In this document: positions 1-8,830 of the stretch, piece after piece
Layout: each line of letters starts with the position of its first letter
Numbering within the stretch: the first letter of the stretch is position 1
From: Collimonas silvisoli
GTDB lineage: Bacteria > Pseudomonadota > Gammaproteobacteria > Burkholderiales > Burkholderiaceae_D
DNA length: 44,438 nt
Reading direction: 5' to 3'
Assembly (NCBI RefSeq): GCF_018305005.1
Contig: NZ_JAGQEG010000046.1
Location: 1 to 44,438, forward strand
Translations under genes and position numbers: made by a program
Notes under the pieces: model-generated
What the model saw: only the letters and a program-made list of their open reading frames with translations
Told to the model about the DNA's origin: nothing
The model's database searches: none

Positions 1-221
1 TTTAACATCACATGCACCCGGCGATAACCATAGTGCACACGTGTTGCAGCGATCTCCTTGATGCGCATCGTCAGCGCTGCGGCGTCGCGTCCTCTGGATT
101 TGTATCTGTAGACCGAGAGTGACATGCGAAACAGGGCGCACGCCTTACGCAGACTGGCGCGATAACGATCACGCAAATCGTCTACCAAGGATCGCTTGCG
201 TGAAGGCTTTAGAGCTTTTTT
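1..221 (-). CDS. IS3-family transposase OrfB, N-terminal fragment (made by -1 frameshift)
   Basis: On the minus strand, the -1 frame relative to orfA is open from the slippery site to the window edge. It encodes a basic segment with RSLVDDLRDRY, then CALFRMSLSVYRY, then THVHYGYRR-like residues (here TRVHYGYRRVH). This is the start of an IS3-family OrfB: the HTH_21 region just before the DDE integrase core. The DDE residues are beyond the edge. OrfB is normally made as an OrfAB fusion through programmed frameshifting, and no independent start codon is obvious. The gene is partial because the window ends, not because of a visible mutation. Confidence 0.75.
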
Positions 222-475
222 GATAGCACATCCTGCAACATCACCTTGTCCAGGCTGAGATCTGCGACCAACTTCTTGAGCTTGGCATTCTCTTCCTCAA
301 GCTGTCGCAGTCTGCGCAGTTCTGATGGCCCCAAGCCGGCGAATTTCTTCTTCCAGTTGTAGAAGGTAGCTTCACTGATCCCCATCTTTCTGCAGACCTC
401 TTCAACCGATGTGCCTAGCTCGTTCTGTTTCAGCGCAAATGCGATTTGTTGCTCGGTAAATTTGCTTTTCTTCAC
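209..475 (-). CDS. IS3-family transposase OrfA (HTH protein)
   Basis: An 88-residue protein typical of IS3 OrfA. It has an N-terminal helix-turn-helix of the HTH_Tnp_1 type (KFTEQQIAFALKQNE, then VEEVCRKMGISEATFYNWKKKF), followed by a leucine-rich coiled coil (about residues 52-85, LRQLEEENAKLKKLVADL) used for dimerisation. It should bind the element's terminal repeats and, as the OrfAB fusion, act in transposition. The frame closes at 209-211, just past the slippery heptamer. The length is normal and there is no internal stop, so this part looks intact. Confidence 0.9.
   Translation of the reverse strand: MKKSKFTEQQIAFALKQNELGTSVEEVCRKMGISEATFYNWKKKFAGLGPSELRRLRQLEEENAKLKKLVADLSLDKVMLQDVLSKKL
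215..221 (-). other. Programmed -1 ribosomal frameshift site (A AAA AAG)
   Basis: The minus strand reads TC A AAA AAG CTC TAA in the orfA frame, so AAA and AAG occupy the P and A sites exactly as required for tandem -1 slippage. After slippage the frame continues into the OrfB sequence. The orfA stop follows one codon after the heptamer. A stimulatory structure downstream was not worked out. Confidence 0.75.
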
Positions 476-544
476 GACATGACTCCTGTTTCATCTAATG
501 AAAAATCACGTCGGAAATTCTACTTTTAAATGCGACTGTTTATT

Positions 545-556
545 GGGGTACGGTCA
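545..556 (-). repeat. Terminal end of the IS3-family element
   Basis: The minus strand starts TGACCGTACCCC at 556, the TG...CCCC pattern of IS3-family termini. The partner repeat is outside the window, so this is assigned by pattern and by its position about 80 bp upstream of orfA. Confidence 0.6.
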
Positions 557-587
557 CCACCAACAGGCACGAGAAAGTAAAACATTC

Positions 588-615
588 TTGACTTAAGTAT
601 CCAGTCGGATACAAT
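588..615 (+). promoter_or_regulatory. Toxin-antitoxin promoter with palindromic operator
   Basis: A -35 box TTGACT (588-593) and a -10 box TACAAT (610-615) are 16 bp apart. Between them, overlapping the -10, is the perfect inverted repeat GTATCC-agtc-GGATAC (597-612), well placed for repression by the HTH antitoxin. The predicted start of transcription falls at or next to the toxin ATG at 622, and no Shine-Dalgarno is visible, so the transcript may be leaderless. This assignment is from sequence pattern only. Confidence 0.6.
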
Positions 616-621
616 TCAAAC

Positions 622-918
622 ATGTCTGAGATTTCACTCTCGAACGTCTTTAAAGACTGGCTTCAGGATTTACGTGATGTTCAAGGGAAAGCTAAAATCC
701 TGACCCGCATCAGATCAATCAGTCTCGGTAATCTTGGAGACGTTAAAGCAGTCGGCGAAGGCGTTAGCGAACTACGCATTCATTGCGGTCCGGGTTACCG
801 CATTTATTTCACCCGGCGTGGCAAAGCGTTGATATTACTGCTGGTAGGCGGCGACAAATCCTCGCAGAGGAAGGACATCAAGCTTGCCAAACAGATGGCG
901 AAAGCACTAAAGGAGTGA
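622..918 (+). CDS. higB: HigB/RelE-type toxin (Gp49-like addiction module killer protein)
   Basis: A 98-residue basic protein of the RelE/ParE superfamily, Gp49-like/HigB branch. Diagnostic stretches are the N-terminal FKDWLQDLRD, the central helix ending KAKILTRIRSISLGNLGD, then GVSELRIHCGPGYRIYF and the closing LLVGGDKSSQRKDIKLAK. Family members are ribosome-dependent mRNA endonucleases or gyrase inhibitors; the branch seen here is usually an mRNA interferase, but that is inference. It is followed 3 bp later by the antitoxin gene, in the toxin-first order typical of higBA. The ATG at 622 is the only good start and has no clear ribosome binding site. The length is normal. Confidence 0.85.
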   Translation: MSEISLSNVFKDWLQDLRDVQGKAKILTRIRSISLGNLGDVKAVGEGVSELRIHCGPGYRIYFTRRGKALILLLVGGDKSSQRKDIKLAKQMAKALKE

Positions 919-921
919 AAC

Positions 922-1233
922 ATGAAGCAAACATTTTCGCCATTCGACGCTGCGGAGTTTCTCGATAGCGATGAAATCATCGCAGCCTATCTGACCGAAG
1001 CGCTGGCAGACGACAATCCTGATGTATTTATTGCGGCGCTGGGCGACGTCGCGAAAGCGCGCGGGATGTCGCAAATTGCCAAGGACGCCAAGCTTGGCCG
1101 CGAGAGTTTGTACAAGGCGCTCGCCCCCGGCGCCAAACCGCGCTTTGAAACGATCGCCAAACTGATCAAGTCGCTCGGTGTCAGAATCGCAATCCTGCCC
1201 ACCGCTCACTCAGAAGCAACCACACAGTCATAA
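922..1233 (+). CDS. higA: HigA-type antitoxin (addiction module antidote protein, XRE-like HTH)
   Basis: A 103-residue protein of the addiction module antidote family that partners Gp49-like toxins. The N-terminal half (FDAAEFLDSDEIIAAYLTEA) is the usual family start. The second half holds a helix-turn-helix: GMSQIAKDAKLGRESLYKAL followed by PRFETIAKLIKSLGVR. It should neutralise the toxin by direct binding and repress the operon through the palindrome at 597-612. It starts 3 bp after the toxin stop, with AAGGAG overlapping the toxin end as a ribosome binding site, so the two are probably translationally coupled. A strong terminator follows. Confidence 0.87.
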   Translation: MKQTFSPFDAAEFLDSDEIIAAYLTEALADDNPDVFIAALGDVAKARGMSQIAKDAKLGRESLYKALAPGAKPRFETIAKLIKSLGVRIAILPTAHSEATTQS

Positions 1234-1263
1234 AGCAGCAAGCTCATTGCACCGTATAAATAA

Positions 1264-1301
1264 AAAATCCTCCCCGCTTGAATACAAGCGGGGAGGATTT
1301 T
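1264..1301. terminator. Bidirectional intrinsic terminator between higA and ppsA
   Basis: A perfect 17-bp stem (arms 1264-1280 and 1285-1301) with an AATA loop and a GC-rich core (TCCTCCCCGC). It has A/T runs at both feet, so it can stop transcription from either direction. It sits between two convergent genes, 31 bp after higA and 19 bp after the ppsA stop. Confidence 0.9.
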
Positions 1302-1319
1302 CGCGTGTCGACTTAAGGC

Positions 1320-3746
1320 TTATTGCGCGGCAGCCAGCTTCTGCCAGGTATCGATCACCGAATCCGGATTCAGCGAAATCGATTCGATACCCTGCTTCAT
1401 CAGCCATTCTGCAAAATCAGGATGGTCCGATGGCCCCTGACCGCAAATGCCGACATACTTGCCCTTGGCGATACAGGTCGCGATGACCTTCTCCAGCAGA
1501 GCCAGGATAGCCGGATCGCGCTCGTCGAAATCGGCAGCCAGCAACTCCATGCCGGAATCGCGATCCAGGCCCAAGGTCAGTTGGGTCAGATCGTTGGAGC
1601 CGATCGAGAAGCCGTCGAAATATTCCAGGAACTGCTCTGCCAGAATCGCGTTCGACGGCACTTCGCACATCATGATCACGCGCAAATCGTTTTCGCCGCG
1701 CACCAGGCCGTTCTTGCCGAGCAGGCCGATGACTTTTTCCGCCTGACCCAGGGTCCGCACGAAAGGCACCATGATCTCGACATTGGTCAAGCCCATGTCG
1801 TTGCGCACCCGCTTCATCGCCTGGCATTCCATTTCGAATGCTTCGGCAAAGTCGCTCGCCAGATAACGGGCAGCGCCACGGAAACCGAGCATTGGATTTT
1901 CTTCATCCGGTTCGTAACGCGAACCGCCGATCAGCTTCTTGTACTCGTTCGACTTGAAGTCGGACAAGCGCACGATCACTTTTTTCGGCCAGAATGCGGC
2001 GGCGATGGTGGCAATCCCTTCGGCCAGCTTGTCGACGTAGAAAGCCTTCGGCGATGCATGGCCGCGAGCCACCGATTCCACCGCCTTCTTCAGGTCGGCA
2101 TCGATGTTCGGATATTCCAGGATCGCACGCGGATGCACGCCGATATTGTTGTTGATGATGAATTCCAGACGCGCCAGGCCGACGCCGCCGTTTGGAATCG
2201 ATTGGAAATCGAAAGCCAGTTGCGGATTGCCGACATTCATCATGATCTTCAACGGCAACTTAGGCAGTTCGCCACGCGCCACTTCGGTGACTTCGGTTTC
2301 CAGCAGGCCGTCATAAATCTTGCCTTCATCGCCTTCGGCGCAGGAGACGGTCACCAGCGTGCCGTCTTTCAGCACATCGGTAGCATCGCCACAACCGACT
2401 ACCGCCGGCACGCCCAGCTCGCGCGCAATAATCGCGGCGTGGCAGGTACGGCCGCCACGGTTGGTGACGATCGCCGAAGCACGCTTCATCACCGGTTCCC
2501 AGTTGGGGTCGGTCATGTCGGCCACCAGCACATCGCCAGGCTGCACTCTTTCCATTTCGGAAGCGTCATGGATCACGCGCACCGGACCGGCGCCGATTTT
2601 CTGGCCGATGGCGCGGCCGTGGGTCAGCACATTGCCGATGCCCTTGAGTTTGAAACGCTGTTGGGCGTCGGTCGATTTTTCTTGCGACTTCACGGTTTCC
2701 GGGCGCGCTTGCAAGATGTACAACTTGCCGTCGCGGCCGTCCTTGCCCCATTCGATATCCATCGGGCGCTCATAATGTTTCTCGATGATGGCGGCGTATC
2801 TGGCCAGCTCGACGATCTCGGTATCGTTCAGCGAATAGCGGTTACGCAGCTCGATAGGGACATCGACCGTCTTGACCGAACGGCCGGCCTTGGCTTCGCC
2901 GGTGAATTCCATCTTGATCAGCTTGGAGCCGATGTTGCGGCGGATGATAGGCAGCTTGCCCTGCTCCAGCATCGGTTTGTGGACGTAGAACTCGTCGGGA
3001 TTCACTGCGCCCTGCACCACCGTCTCGCCCAGGCCGTAGCTGGAGGTGATGAACACCACATCCTTGAAGCCGGATTCGGTATCCAAGGTGAACATGACAC
3101 CGGCGGCGCCGACATCGGAACGGACCATGCGCTGGACGCCGGCCGACAACGCTACTTCGGCATGGGTAAAGCCCTTGTGCACGCGATAAGAGATAGCGCG
3201 ATCGTTGTACAGCGACGCGAATACATGCTTCATGGCTTCCAGCACGTTGTCGATGCCGACCACGTTGAGGAAAGTTTCCTGCTGGCCGGCGAATGACGCA
3301 TCCGGCAAATCTTCAGCCGTGGCCGAAGAACGTACGGCAAACGACATCTCGCTGGAAGAATCCTCGACCAGGCGTTTGTAAAAGGCGTGAATCTCCTGTT
3401 CCAGGCGCGGCTGGAACGGCGTTTCCACTATCCATTGACGGATCTCGGCGCCGGCTTGCGCCAATGCCCGCACGTCGTCAATGTTCAGGGTTTCCAGGCG
3501 CTCGGCAATCCGGTCGGCCAGCGGCGCGCCGCCATTGGCGCTGTGCGACAGGAAATCGCGGAATGCCTGCGCAGTGGTAGCAAAGCCGCCCGGCACCCGC
3601 ACTCCGGCGCCGGCCAGCTGGCTGATCATTTCACCCAGTGACGCGTTTTTGCCGCCGACGGAATCGACATCCGTCATCCGCAGGTTTTCAAAGGAGATGA
3701 CGTAAGCCGCCCCCTGGGTAGCACCCATCTGTATTGCATTGGACAT
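1320..3746 (-). CDS. ppsA: Phosphoenolpyruvate synthase
   Basis: Pyruvate, water dikinase (808 aa, normal length). It makes PEP, AMP and phosphate from pyruvate and ATP for gluconeogenesis in the cytoplasm. Domains in order: N-terminal nucleotide-binding domain ([11 protein letters not shown] near residue 32; [13 protein letters not shown] near 137), the swivelling phosphohistidine domain with [12 protein letters not shown] containing the catalytic His436, and a C-terminal PEP/pyruvate-binding TIM barrel with [11 protein letters not shown] and a GQGPSDHP cysteine-loop region. The ATG is preceded by AGAGG at good distance. It is divergent from ppsR, whose product switches this enzyme on and off by phosphorylating a threonine next to the catalytic His, here in the RTCH motif. 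Confidence 0.97.
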   Translation of the reverse strand: MSNAIQMGATQGAAYVISFENLRMTDVDSVGGKNASLGEMISQLAGAGVRVPGGFATTAQAFRDFLSHSANGGAPLADRIAERLETLNIDDVRALAQAGAEIRQWIVETPFQPRLEQEIHAFYKRLVEDSSSEMSFAVRSSATAEDLPDASFAGQQETFLNVVGIDNVLEAMKHVFASLYNDRAISYRVHKGFTHAEVALSAGVQRMVRSDVGAAGVMFTLDTESGFKDVVFITSSYGLGETVVQGAVNPDEFYVHKPMLEQGKLPIIRRNIGSKLIKMEFTGEAKAGRSVKTVDVPIELRNRYSLNDTEIVELARYAAIIEKHYERPMDIEWGKDGRDGKLYILQARPETVKSQEKSTDAQQRFKLKGIGNVLTHGRAIGQKIGAGPVRVIHDASEMERVQPGDVLVADMTDPNWEPVMKRASAIVTNRGGRTCHAAIIARELGVPAVVGCGDATDVLKDGTLVTVSCAEGDEGKIYDGLLETEVTEVARGELPKLPLKIMMNVGNPQLAFDFQSIPNGGVGLARLEFIINNNIGVHPRAILEYPNIDADLKKAVESVARGHASPKAFYVDKLAEGIATIAAAFWPKKVIVRLSDFKSNEYKKLIGGSRYEPDEENPMLGFRGAARYLASDFAEAFEMECQAMKRVRNDMGLTNVEIMVPFVRTLGQAEKVIGLLGKNGLVRGENDLRVIMMCEVPSNAILAEQFLEYFDGFSIGSNDLTQLTLGLDRDSGMELLAADFDERDPAILALLEKVIATCIAKGKYVGICGQGPSDHPDFAEWLMKQGIESISLNPDSVIDTWQKLAAAQ

Positions 3747-4014
3747 AACAACCTCTAGTTTGATGATAAGAAATCTTCACAATTGCCTTCGCCGCCCTTG
3801 GCTTTTTGTTATTCTTCGTCAGGTAGCTTCAAATATTCAGTTGGCTGCCATTTTATGCCAATTTGGCTTCCAAAGGCGTACAAGGCAGCAGCACCTTTAG
3901 CTAGAGTCCGCGCTCCGTTAAAAGTTTCTGCGCCTCTATGAGCGCTAGCGCGCTTCTTGAGCGCTGCCTGGTTTGTGTGCTTTTTTATTTCATCATTTTA
4001 TTTTTGACAACATT
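3747..4014. other. Divergent intergenic region ppsA/ppsR
   Basis: This 268-bp region should hold the promoters of both genes. It contains a perfect 10-bp palindrome GCGCTAGCGC (3942-3951) inside a cluster of AGCGCT hexamers (3941-3946 and 3960-3965). No convincing -35/-10 pair was found for either gene. A TTGACA at 4004-4009 lies too close to the ppsR start to be its promoter. Confidence 0.35.
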
Positions 4015-4863
4015 ATGCTAGATGCTGCTCCTGCCCCGCTGGTTCCTGCCAATCGCACCGTATTTTTTGTCTCCGACGGCACCGGCATTACCGCCGAAAC
4101 TTTCGGCCATTCCGTGCTGACCCAGTTTGATCTGCGTTTCAAGCAGGTGCGCCTGCCTTTCATCGATACCCTGGACAAGGCATACGACGCAATCCGCAAG
4201 ATCAACGAAGCTTGCGTGGCGGACGGCAAATTGCCCATCGTGTTTTCGACGCTGGTCAAAGCCGACCTGTCAAAAGTCATCCAGCAAGCCAAGGCGATGC
4301 ATATGGACCTGTTCCAGACTTTCGTCGAACCGCTGGAAAAAGAACTGGAAGTCAAATCCACCCACACCATCGGCCGCAGTCATAACACCGCCAACACCGA
4401 CGAATACAAGAACCGGATCGAAGCCATCAATTTTTCGCTGGCGCATGATGATGGCCAGTCGCACAAGAACCTGGCCGACGCCGATGTCATCCTGGTCGGC
4501 GTATCGCGCTCTGGGAAAACCCCGACCAGTCTTTATCTGGCCATGCAGTTCGGCGTCAAGGCCGCAAATTATCCTTTGATTCCGGAGGATTTCGAACGCG
4601 ACAAATTGCCAAGCGGCCTGATGCCGTTCAAGCAAAAGATTTTCGGCCTGACCATCGCTCCCGACCGCTTGTCGGAAATCCGCAACGAACGCCGTCCGGG
4701 CAGCAAATATGCCGCGCTGACAAATTGCCGTTATGAAGTGAATGAAGCGGAAAAAATCATGCGGCGCGAAGGGATACGCTGGATGTCGTCGACCACCAAA
4801 TCGATTGAAGAAATCGCGGCAACGATTTTGCAGGATATCAAGCCGGATCTCCGGACGTTCTAA
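4015..4863 (+). CDS. ppsR: PEP synthase regulatory protein (bifunctional kinase/pyrophosphorylase, DUF299)
   Basis: 282 aa, usual length for the family. It uses ADP to phosphorylate and inactivate PEP synthase, and phosphate to reactivate it. The N-terminus shows the family start [20 protein letters not shown]. The nucleotide-binding P-loop [15 protein letters not shown] lies near residue 161, followed by [14 protein letters not shown] and the C-terminal [15 protein letters not shown]. The reading frame is open upstream to a TTG at 3973, but the ATG at 4015 is chosen because the conserved part begins a few residues after it and the upstream residues look non-coding. Divergence from ppsA supports the regulatory pairing. 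Confidence 0.95.
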   Translation: MLDAAPAPLVPANRTVFFVSDGTGITAETFGHSVLTQFDLRFKQVRLPFIDTLDKAYDAIRKINEACVADGKLPIVFSTLVKADLSKVIQQAKAMHMDLFQTFVEPLEKELEVKSTHTIGRSHNTANTDEYKNRIEAINFSLAHDDGQSHKNLADADVILVGVSRSGKTPTSLYLAMQFGVKAANYPLIPEDFERDKLPSGLMPFKQKIFGLTIAPDRLSEIRNERRPGSKYAALTNCRYEVNEAEKIMRREGIRWMSSTTKSIEEIAATILQDIKPDLRTF

Positions 4864-4892
4864 GCATAGACACAGGCAGCTGGCTTGCTTAG

Positions 4893-5678
4893 TTAGTCCA
4901 GCGACTGCCGCAGTTGCTCAAAAAAACATACCGCCGCTGCGGCGGCAACATTCAACGACTCCATCTGGCCACGATGCGGAATCACGACTTGCTGACTGGC
5001 CAGCTGCAGCAAATCTTCGGCAACCCCCTGCCCCTCATGGCCAAACAGCCACGCTAACGATCCACTCAGGTCGACCTGATAAATACTTTGCGTGGCATAC
5101 GAACTGGTGGCAAGCACCGGTATCTGCGCCGCCGCCATCAACGCCGCCAGATCGACGCCCTCAAAAATATCCAGTATGAAATGAGCGCCCATCCCTGCTC
5201 GCAGAACTTTGGGCGACCAGGCAGATGCGCTGCCTTCGGAACAATAGATCTGCCTGATGCCGGCAGCCGCGGCGCTACGCAAGATGGAGCCGAGATTTCC
5301 CGGATCCTGCAAATTGTCGAGCAACACGGCGGACTGCGTCAATCCTGCCGGCGCGGCTGCCTTCGGTGTTTCAATTACAAACAGCAAACCGACGCCATGC
5401 TCAACCTGGCTCAACGCCTGATACAGGCCATCCGGCAGCACCACGCATTGCACTGTGGCGGCCTGGCATTGGCGGATCACCGCGGCTGCCTCGGCATGCG
5501 TCAGCGCAGAAGCGCTGGCGACACACAATATGGGCTTGGCGCCATGCTGCAAATACGCTTCGGTTAAATGAATCCCGTCCAGCAAAGTCCGGCCGGCCTT
5601 ACGCCGCTCGTGGGTGCTGGTCGCCAGCTGCTTTAATTCTTTGTACAAGGGATTGGCAGACGAGGTAATGCTTTTCAT
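4893..5678 (-). CDS. TrmH/SpoU-family RNA methyltransferase
   Basis: 261 aa. An N-terminal substrate-binding domain ([13 protein letters not shown], then [10 protein letters not shown]) precedes the SpoU knot fold. The three SAM-binding motifs are visible: [22 protein letters not shown] near residue 140, [10 protein letters not shown], and the trefoil-knot end [18 protein letters not shown]. It methylates the 2'-O of ribose in an RNA, probably rRNA (RlmB or TsnR-like), but the exact target cannot be read from sequence. It overlaps rnhB by 4 bp (ATGA), so it is the last gene of the lpx operon. It converges with ppsR across 29 bp with no clear terminator. Confidence 0.88.
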   Translation of the reverse strand: MKSITSSANPLYKELKQLATSTHERRKAGRTLLDGIHLTEAYLQHGAKPILCVASASALTHAEAAAVIRQCQAATVQCVVLPDGLYQALSQVEHGVGLLFVIETPKAAAPAGLTQSAVLLDNLQDPGNLGSILRSAAAAGIRQIYCSEGSASAWSPKVLRAGMGAHFILDIFEGVDLAALMAAAQIPVLATSSYATQSIYQVDLSGSLAWLFGHEGQGVAEDLLQLASQQVVIPHRGQMESLNVAAAAAVCFFEQLRQSLD

Positions 5679-6304
5679 GCCGCCGCCCCATCGGGATGCG
5701 CTGCCAGCAAAGCCCGCACCGGCGCATAAGACTTGCGATGCACCGGCGACACGCCGTGCAGCCGCAGCCGCTCCATATGCAATGCGGTCGGATAGCCTTT
5801 ATGCTGATCGAAAGCGTAATGCGGATATTGTTCGTGCAGCACCTGCAGCGCGGCGTCGCGCGCTGTCTTGGCCAGAATCGACGCGGCGGAAATAGCTTGC
5901 ACCTTGTCGTCGCCCTTGATGATGGCCTCGGAGCGGATGCTGAGTTGCGGACAACGATTGCCGTCAATCAGCGCCAGCGTCGGCAACATGGCCAATCCCT
6001 CCACCGCGCGCCGCATCGCCAGCATGGTTGCCTGCAATATGTTGAGGCTATCGATTTCCGCTTCGGAGCATTCGGCAATCGCCCAGGCCAGCGCATTGGC
6101 CTTGATTTGCTCAGCCAGCGCTTCGCGCCGTTCGGCAGTCAGTTTCTTGGAGTCGCGCAGGCCGCTAATCGGCCGCGCCGGATCGAGTATCACAGCGGCA
6201 GCAAACACCGGTCCGGCCAGGGGGCCGCGGCCGGCCTCGTCGACGCCGCAAATGATTTCGCCGTCGTAGGTAAAGAGAGAGAGATTTGGATCAGATGGGG
6301 TCAC
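5675..6304 (-). CDS. rnhB: Ribonuclease HII
   Basis: 209 aa, normal length. It cleaves the RNA strand of RNA/DNA hybrids and starts removal of misincorporated ribonucleotides. The catalytic motif [15 protein letters not shown] (Asp22, Glu23) is followed by [14 protein letters not shown], the third catalytic Asp in [10 protein letters not shown] and the fourth region [11 protein letters not shown]. The start is a GTG at 6304, since no in-frame ATG precedes the conserved N-terminus. It sits between lpxB and the SpoU methyltransferase gene, overlapping the latter by 4 bp. The lpxB-rnhB-methyltransferase order is common in Burkholderiales. Confidence 0.95.
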   Translation of the reverse strand: MTPSDPNLSLFTYDGEIICGVDEAGRGPLAGPVFAAAVILDPARPISGLRDSKKLTAERREALAEQIKANALAWAIAECSEAEIDSLNILQATMLAMRRAVEGLAMLPTLALIDGNRCPQLSIRSEAIIKGDDKVQAISAASILAKTARDAALQVLHEQYPHYAFDQHKGYPTALHMERLRLHGVSPVHRKSYAPVRALLAAHPDGAAA

Positions 6305-6353
6305 GGCATTCCATAAAATAGGTGCGCCAGATCAGGCCGGCGGAAAACCAGAA

Positions 6354-7532
6354 TCAGCGTCGATGCTGCTTATTATTTTGCTCAATCACCTGCAGCACGG
6401 CTTGCGCACTTTCATTGGCGGTGTCGCGCAGCAAGGCGTGATGCATCTCGGTAAAGCGTTGCCGCAGCATCGCCTGGTGCGCAGGGTTTTCCAATTGCAT
6501 CCAGAGCGCATCTGCCAACGCTTGCGGTGTTGCATTGTGCTGTAAAAGCTCCGGCACCAGGAATTCACGGGCCAGGATATTCGGCAAGCCGATCCACGGC
6601 TGGTAACTCATATGCCGCAGGATTTCCCAAGTGGCGCGCATCATTTTGTAGGCGATCACCATGGGTTTCTTGTACAGGGCAACTTCCAGCGAGGCCGTGC
6701 CAGAGGCCACCAGCACCGCATCTGCGGCTGCCATCGCCGTGTGCGACTGGCCATCCAGCAACTGGATAGGCAGGTCCTGCAAACCGGCCTGGCTGACCAG
6801 CTCGCTAAAGAATTTGCGTTGTTTCTCGCCCGCCATGGGTGCGATGAAACGCATGCCGGGATCGCGCTGCGCTAATATTTTTGCAGCTTGCACAAAGGCG
6901 ATCGTATTGTGTTTCAGCTCGCCCATGCGGCTGCCGGGCATGATCGCCACCACGCGGCCAGCGGCTGGCAAGCCAAGCGCGCTGCGCGCCGCGGCAACAT
7001 CCGGCACCATCGGAATCACTTGCGCCAGCGGATGGCCGACATAGGTTACCGGGATCCCGGCTTTGCGATAGATCTCTGCTTCAAATGGAAAGATGACCAG
7101 CATGTGCGACGCCGCACGCGCGATCTTCTTAATACGGCCACCACGCCAGGCCCAGATCGAAGGACCGATGAAATGCACCGTTGGGATACCTGCCTGACGC
7201 AACTGCGCTTCCAGGCCGAAGTTGAAATCCGGCGCATCAACCCCGATAAACACACTCGGCTTTTCCGCCAGCAGGCGATCGCGCAGGGCGATCTGGATGC
7301 CCTTGATTTCGCGGTAGTGAGCAAGCACTTCGAACAAGCCGTTGACCGACAGTTTTTCCATCGGCCAGTCGCTGACAAAACCATATTCAGCCATCTTGGC
7401 GCCGCCGATGCCGTACATGGGCGCATCCGGCAAATGCGGACGCAAACCGGATAACAGGCGGCTGGCCAGCAAATCGCCGGAGGTTTCTCCGGCGACCATG
7501 GCGATTGCTACATTGGAGTCAGTGCCCGCCAT
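6354..7532 (-). CDS. lpxB: Lipid-A-disaccharide synthase
   Basis: 392 aa, GT19 family. It condenses UDP-2,3-diacylglucosamine with lipid X to form the lipid A disaccharide at the inner face of the cytoplasmic membrane. Typical motifs are VAIAMVAGETSGDLLASRL at the start, YGIGGAKMAEYGF, HFIGPSIWAWRGGRIKKI in the middle, VAIMPGSRMGELKHN and the donor-site ALVASGTASLEVAL-like segment. The frame is open to 7565, but the ATG at 7532 is chosen: it gives the family N-terminus and lies 1 bp after the lpxA stop (TGATATG), whereas the longer form would overlap lpxA. Confidence 0.93.
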   Translation of the reverse strand: MAGTDSNVAIAMVAGETSGDLLASRLLSGLRPHLPDAPMYGIGGAKMAEYGFVSDWPMEKLSVNGLFEVLAHYREIKGIQIALRDRLLAEKPSVFIGVDAPDFNFGLEAQLRQAGIPTVHFIGPSIWAWRGGRIKKIARAASHMLVIFPFEAEIYRKAGIPVTYVGHPLAQVIPMVPDVAAARSALGLPAAGRVVAIMPGSRMGELKHNTIAFVQAAKILAQRDPGMRFIAPMAGEKQRKFFSELVSQAGLQDLPIQLLDGQSHTAMAAADAVLVASGTASLEVALYKKPMVIAYKMMRATWEILRHMSYQPWIGLPNILAREFLVPELLQHNATPQALADALWMQLENPAHQAMLRQRFTEMHHALLRDTANESAQAVLQVIEQNNKQHRR

Positions 7533-7533
7533 A

Positions 7534-8322
7534 TCAGCGGATGATGCCACGCGTGGAGGCAGCAATGAAATCGCGCATCAGCCTCAGATGCGCAGCGGAC
7601 TCAGGTGTTTTCAGTTCTTCCTGTGCCAACACGGCCATGGCGTCTTCCAGCGCCAGGCCGGATCGATAAATGGTCCGGTAAGCACGCTTGATCGCCATGA
7701 TCTGCTCACTGCTGAAACCACGGCGCCGGAGGCCTTCGCTATTGATCCCCGCCGGTTCGGCACGGTTGCCTGCAGCCGTCACGAATGGCGGAATATCCTG
7801 GCTGACGGCAGCGGTGAACGCCGTCATCGCATGCGCGCCGATGCGGCAAAACTGGTGCACAGTGGTAAAACCGCCGAGCAGCACCCAGTCGCCTATATAC
7901 ACATGTCCGGCCAGCGTTGCGTTATTGGCGATCGTGGTATTGCTGCCGATCTGGCAATCATGCGCCACGTGAACATAGGCCATGACCCAGTTGTCGTCGC
8001 CGATACGGGTGACGCCGCCGTCCTGCACGGTGCCCAGATTCAGGGTGACAAATTCGCGGATGGTGTTGCGGTCGCCAATCTCCAGACGGGTTGGCTCGCC
8101 GGCGTATTTCTTGTCTTGCGGCACAGCGCCAATCGATGCGAACTGGAAAATCGAATTGTCGCGTCCGATCGTGGTATGCCCTTCGATCACGGCGTGCGGG
8201 CCGATCTTGCTGCCGGCGCCGATGGCGACATGCGGGCCGATCACGGCATAAGCGCCGACTTCCACGGAACTGTCGAGGGCCGCCTTGGGATCGACGATGG
8301 CGGTAGGGTGAATGCGCGTCAT
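7534..8322 (-). CDS. lpxA: UDP-N-acetylglucosamine acyltransferase
   Basis: 262 aa, usual length. It catalyses the first step of lipid A synthesis, transfer of a 3-hydroxyacyl chain from ACP to UDP-GlcNAc. It starts [20 protein letters not shown] and runs through left-handed parallel beta-helix hexapeptide repeats ([20 protein letters not shown]). The catalytic His lies in [13 protein letters not shown]. The C-terminal helical domain begins near [12 protein letters not shown]. It is 4 bp downstream of fabZ and 1 bp upstream of lpxB in the lpxD-fabZ-lpxA-lpxB order. Confidence 0.97.
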   Translation of the reverse strand: MTRIHPTAIVDPKAALDSSVEVGAYAVIGPHVAIGAGSKIGPHAVIEGHTTIGRDNSIFQFASIGAVPQDKKYAGEPTRLEIGDRNTIREFVTLNLGTVQDGGVTRIGDDNWVMAYVHVAHDCQIGSNTTIANNATLAGHVYIGDWVLLGGFTTVHQFCRIGAHAMTAFTAAVSQDIPPFVTAAGNRAEPAGINSEGLRRRGFSSEQIMAIKRAYRTIYRSGLALEDAMAVLAQEELKTPESAAHLRLMRDFIAASTRGIIR

Positions 8323-8326
8323 CGGA

Positions 8327-8830
8327 TCACTCTGACGGACTGGCTTCCACCACAGTCGCAGCTACGCCGGGGCTGACAGCGGTGCGCATGGTGCACATGA
8401 ATTCGGCTTCTACCGCCATTTCGCCGTCGACGCTGGCGACCGCCTTGTATTTCCAGATGCCGCGCACTACGCGCACGATCTCGACCTGCAGCTTGATCTG
8501 GTCGCCAGGCTCTACCGGGCGGCGGAAACGTGCTTTGTCGATGCCAAGAAAATACACTACGGTATTTTCATCCGGCTTGCGGCCTTCGCTCAGGAACGAC
8601 AGCAAAGCGGCGGTTTGCGCCAATGCCTCGATGGTCAAGACGCCAGGCATCACCGGTTTGTTGGGGAAATGGCCGTTGAAAAATTCTTCGTTGATAGTGA
8701 CATTCTTGATCGCAGTAATCGACTTGCCACTTTCCCAATTCAATACGCGATCAACCAGCAACAGCGGATAACGATGCGGCAGGTAAGTTTTGATCTGATT
8801 GATATCTAGCGTTTGGCTTGGACTATTCAT
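8327..8830 (-). CDS. fabZ: (3R)-hydroxyacyl-ACP dehydratase FabZ
   Basis: 167 aa hot-dog fold enzyme that dehydrates 3-hydroxyacyl-ACP in fatty-acid elongation. It competes with LpxA and LpxD for the same acyl-ACP pool. The start [21 protein letters not shown] is typical. The catalytic pair is His54 in [14 protein letters not shown] and Glu68 in TIEALAQTA. It carries about 15 extra residues at the C-terminus ([15 protein letters not shown]) compared with the E. coli enzyme. It overlaps lpxD by 8 bp. Confidence 0.96.
   Translation of the reverse strand: MNSPSQTLDINQIKTYLPHRYPLLLVDRVLNWESGKSITAIKNVTINEEFFNGHFPNKPVMPGVLTIEALAQTAALLSFLSEGRKPDENTVVYFLGIDKARFRRPVEPGDQIKLQVEIVRVVRGIWKYKAVASVDGEMAVEAEFMCTMRTAVSPGVAATVVEASPSE

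Larger units (their letters stand above)
1..556 (-). mobile_element. IS3-family insertion sequence, partial (5' part)
   Basis: The element reads right to left. Its outer end is at 556, where the minus strand begins TGACCGTACCCC, a typical IS3-family terminus. Inward come orfA, an A-AAA-AAG slippery site and the N-terminal part of orfB, which runs off the left window edge. The rest of orfB and the other terminal repeat lie outside, so neither the full length nor the target duplication can be checked. The end lies only about 30 bp from the -35 element of the downstream toxin-antitoxin promoter. Confidence 0.85.

Noticed and set aside
1323-3296. A 657-codon open frame on the plus strand opposite ppsA
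   Set aside because: It is antisense to a clear ppsA with all motifs, has a His/Gln/Asp-rich composition typical of shadow frames in GC-rich DNA, and no recognisable domain.
4004-4009. TTGACA as a -35 box for ppsR
   Set aside because: It is only 5 bp before the ATG, so no -10 could fit upstream of the coding start.
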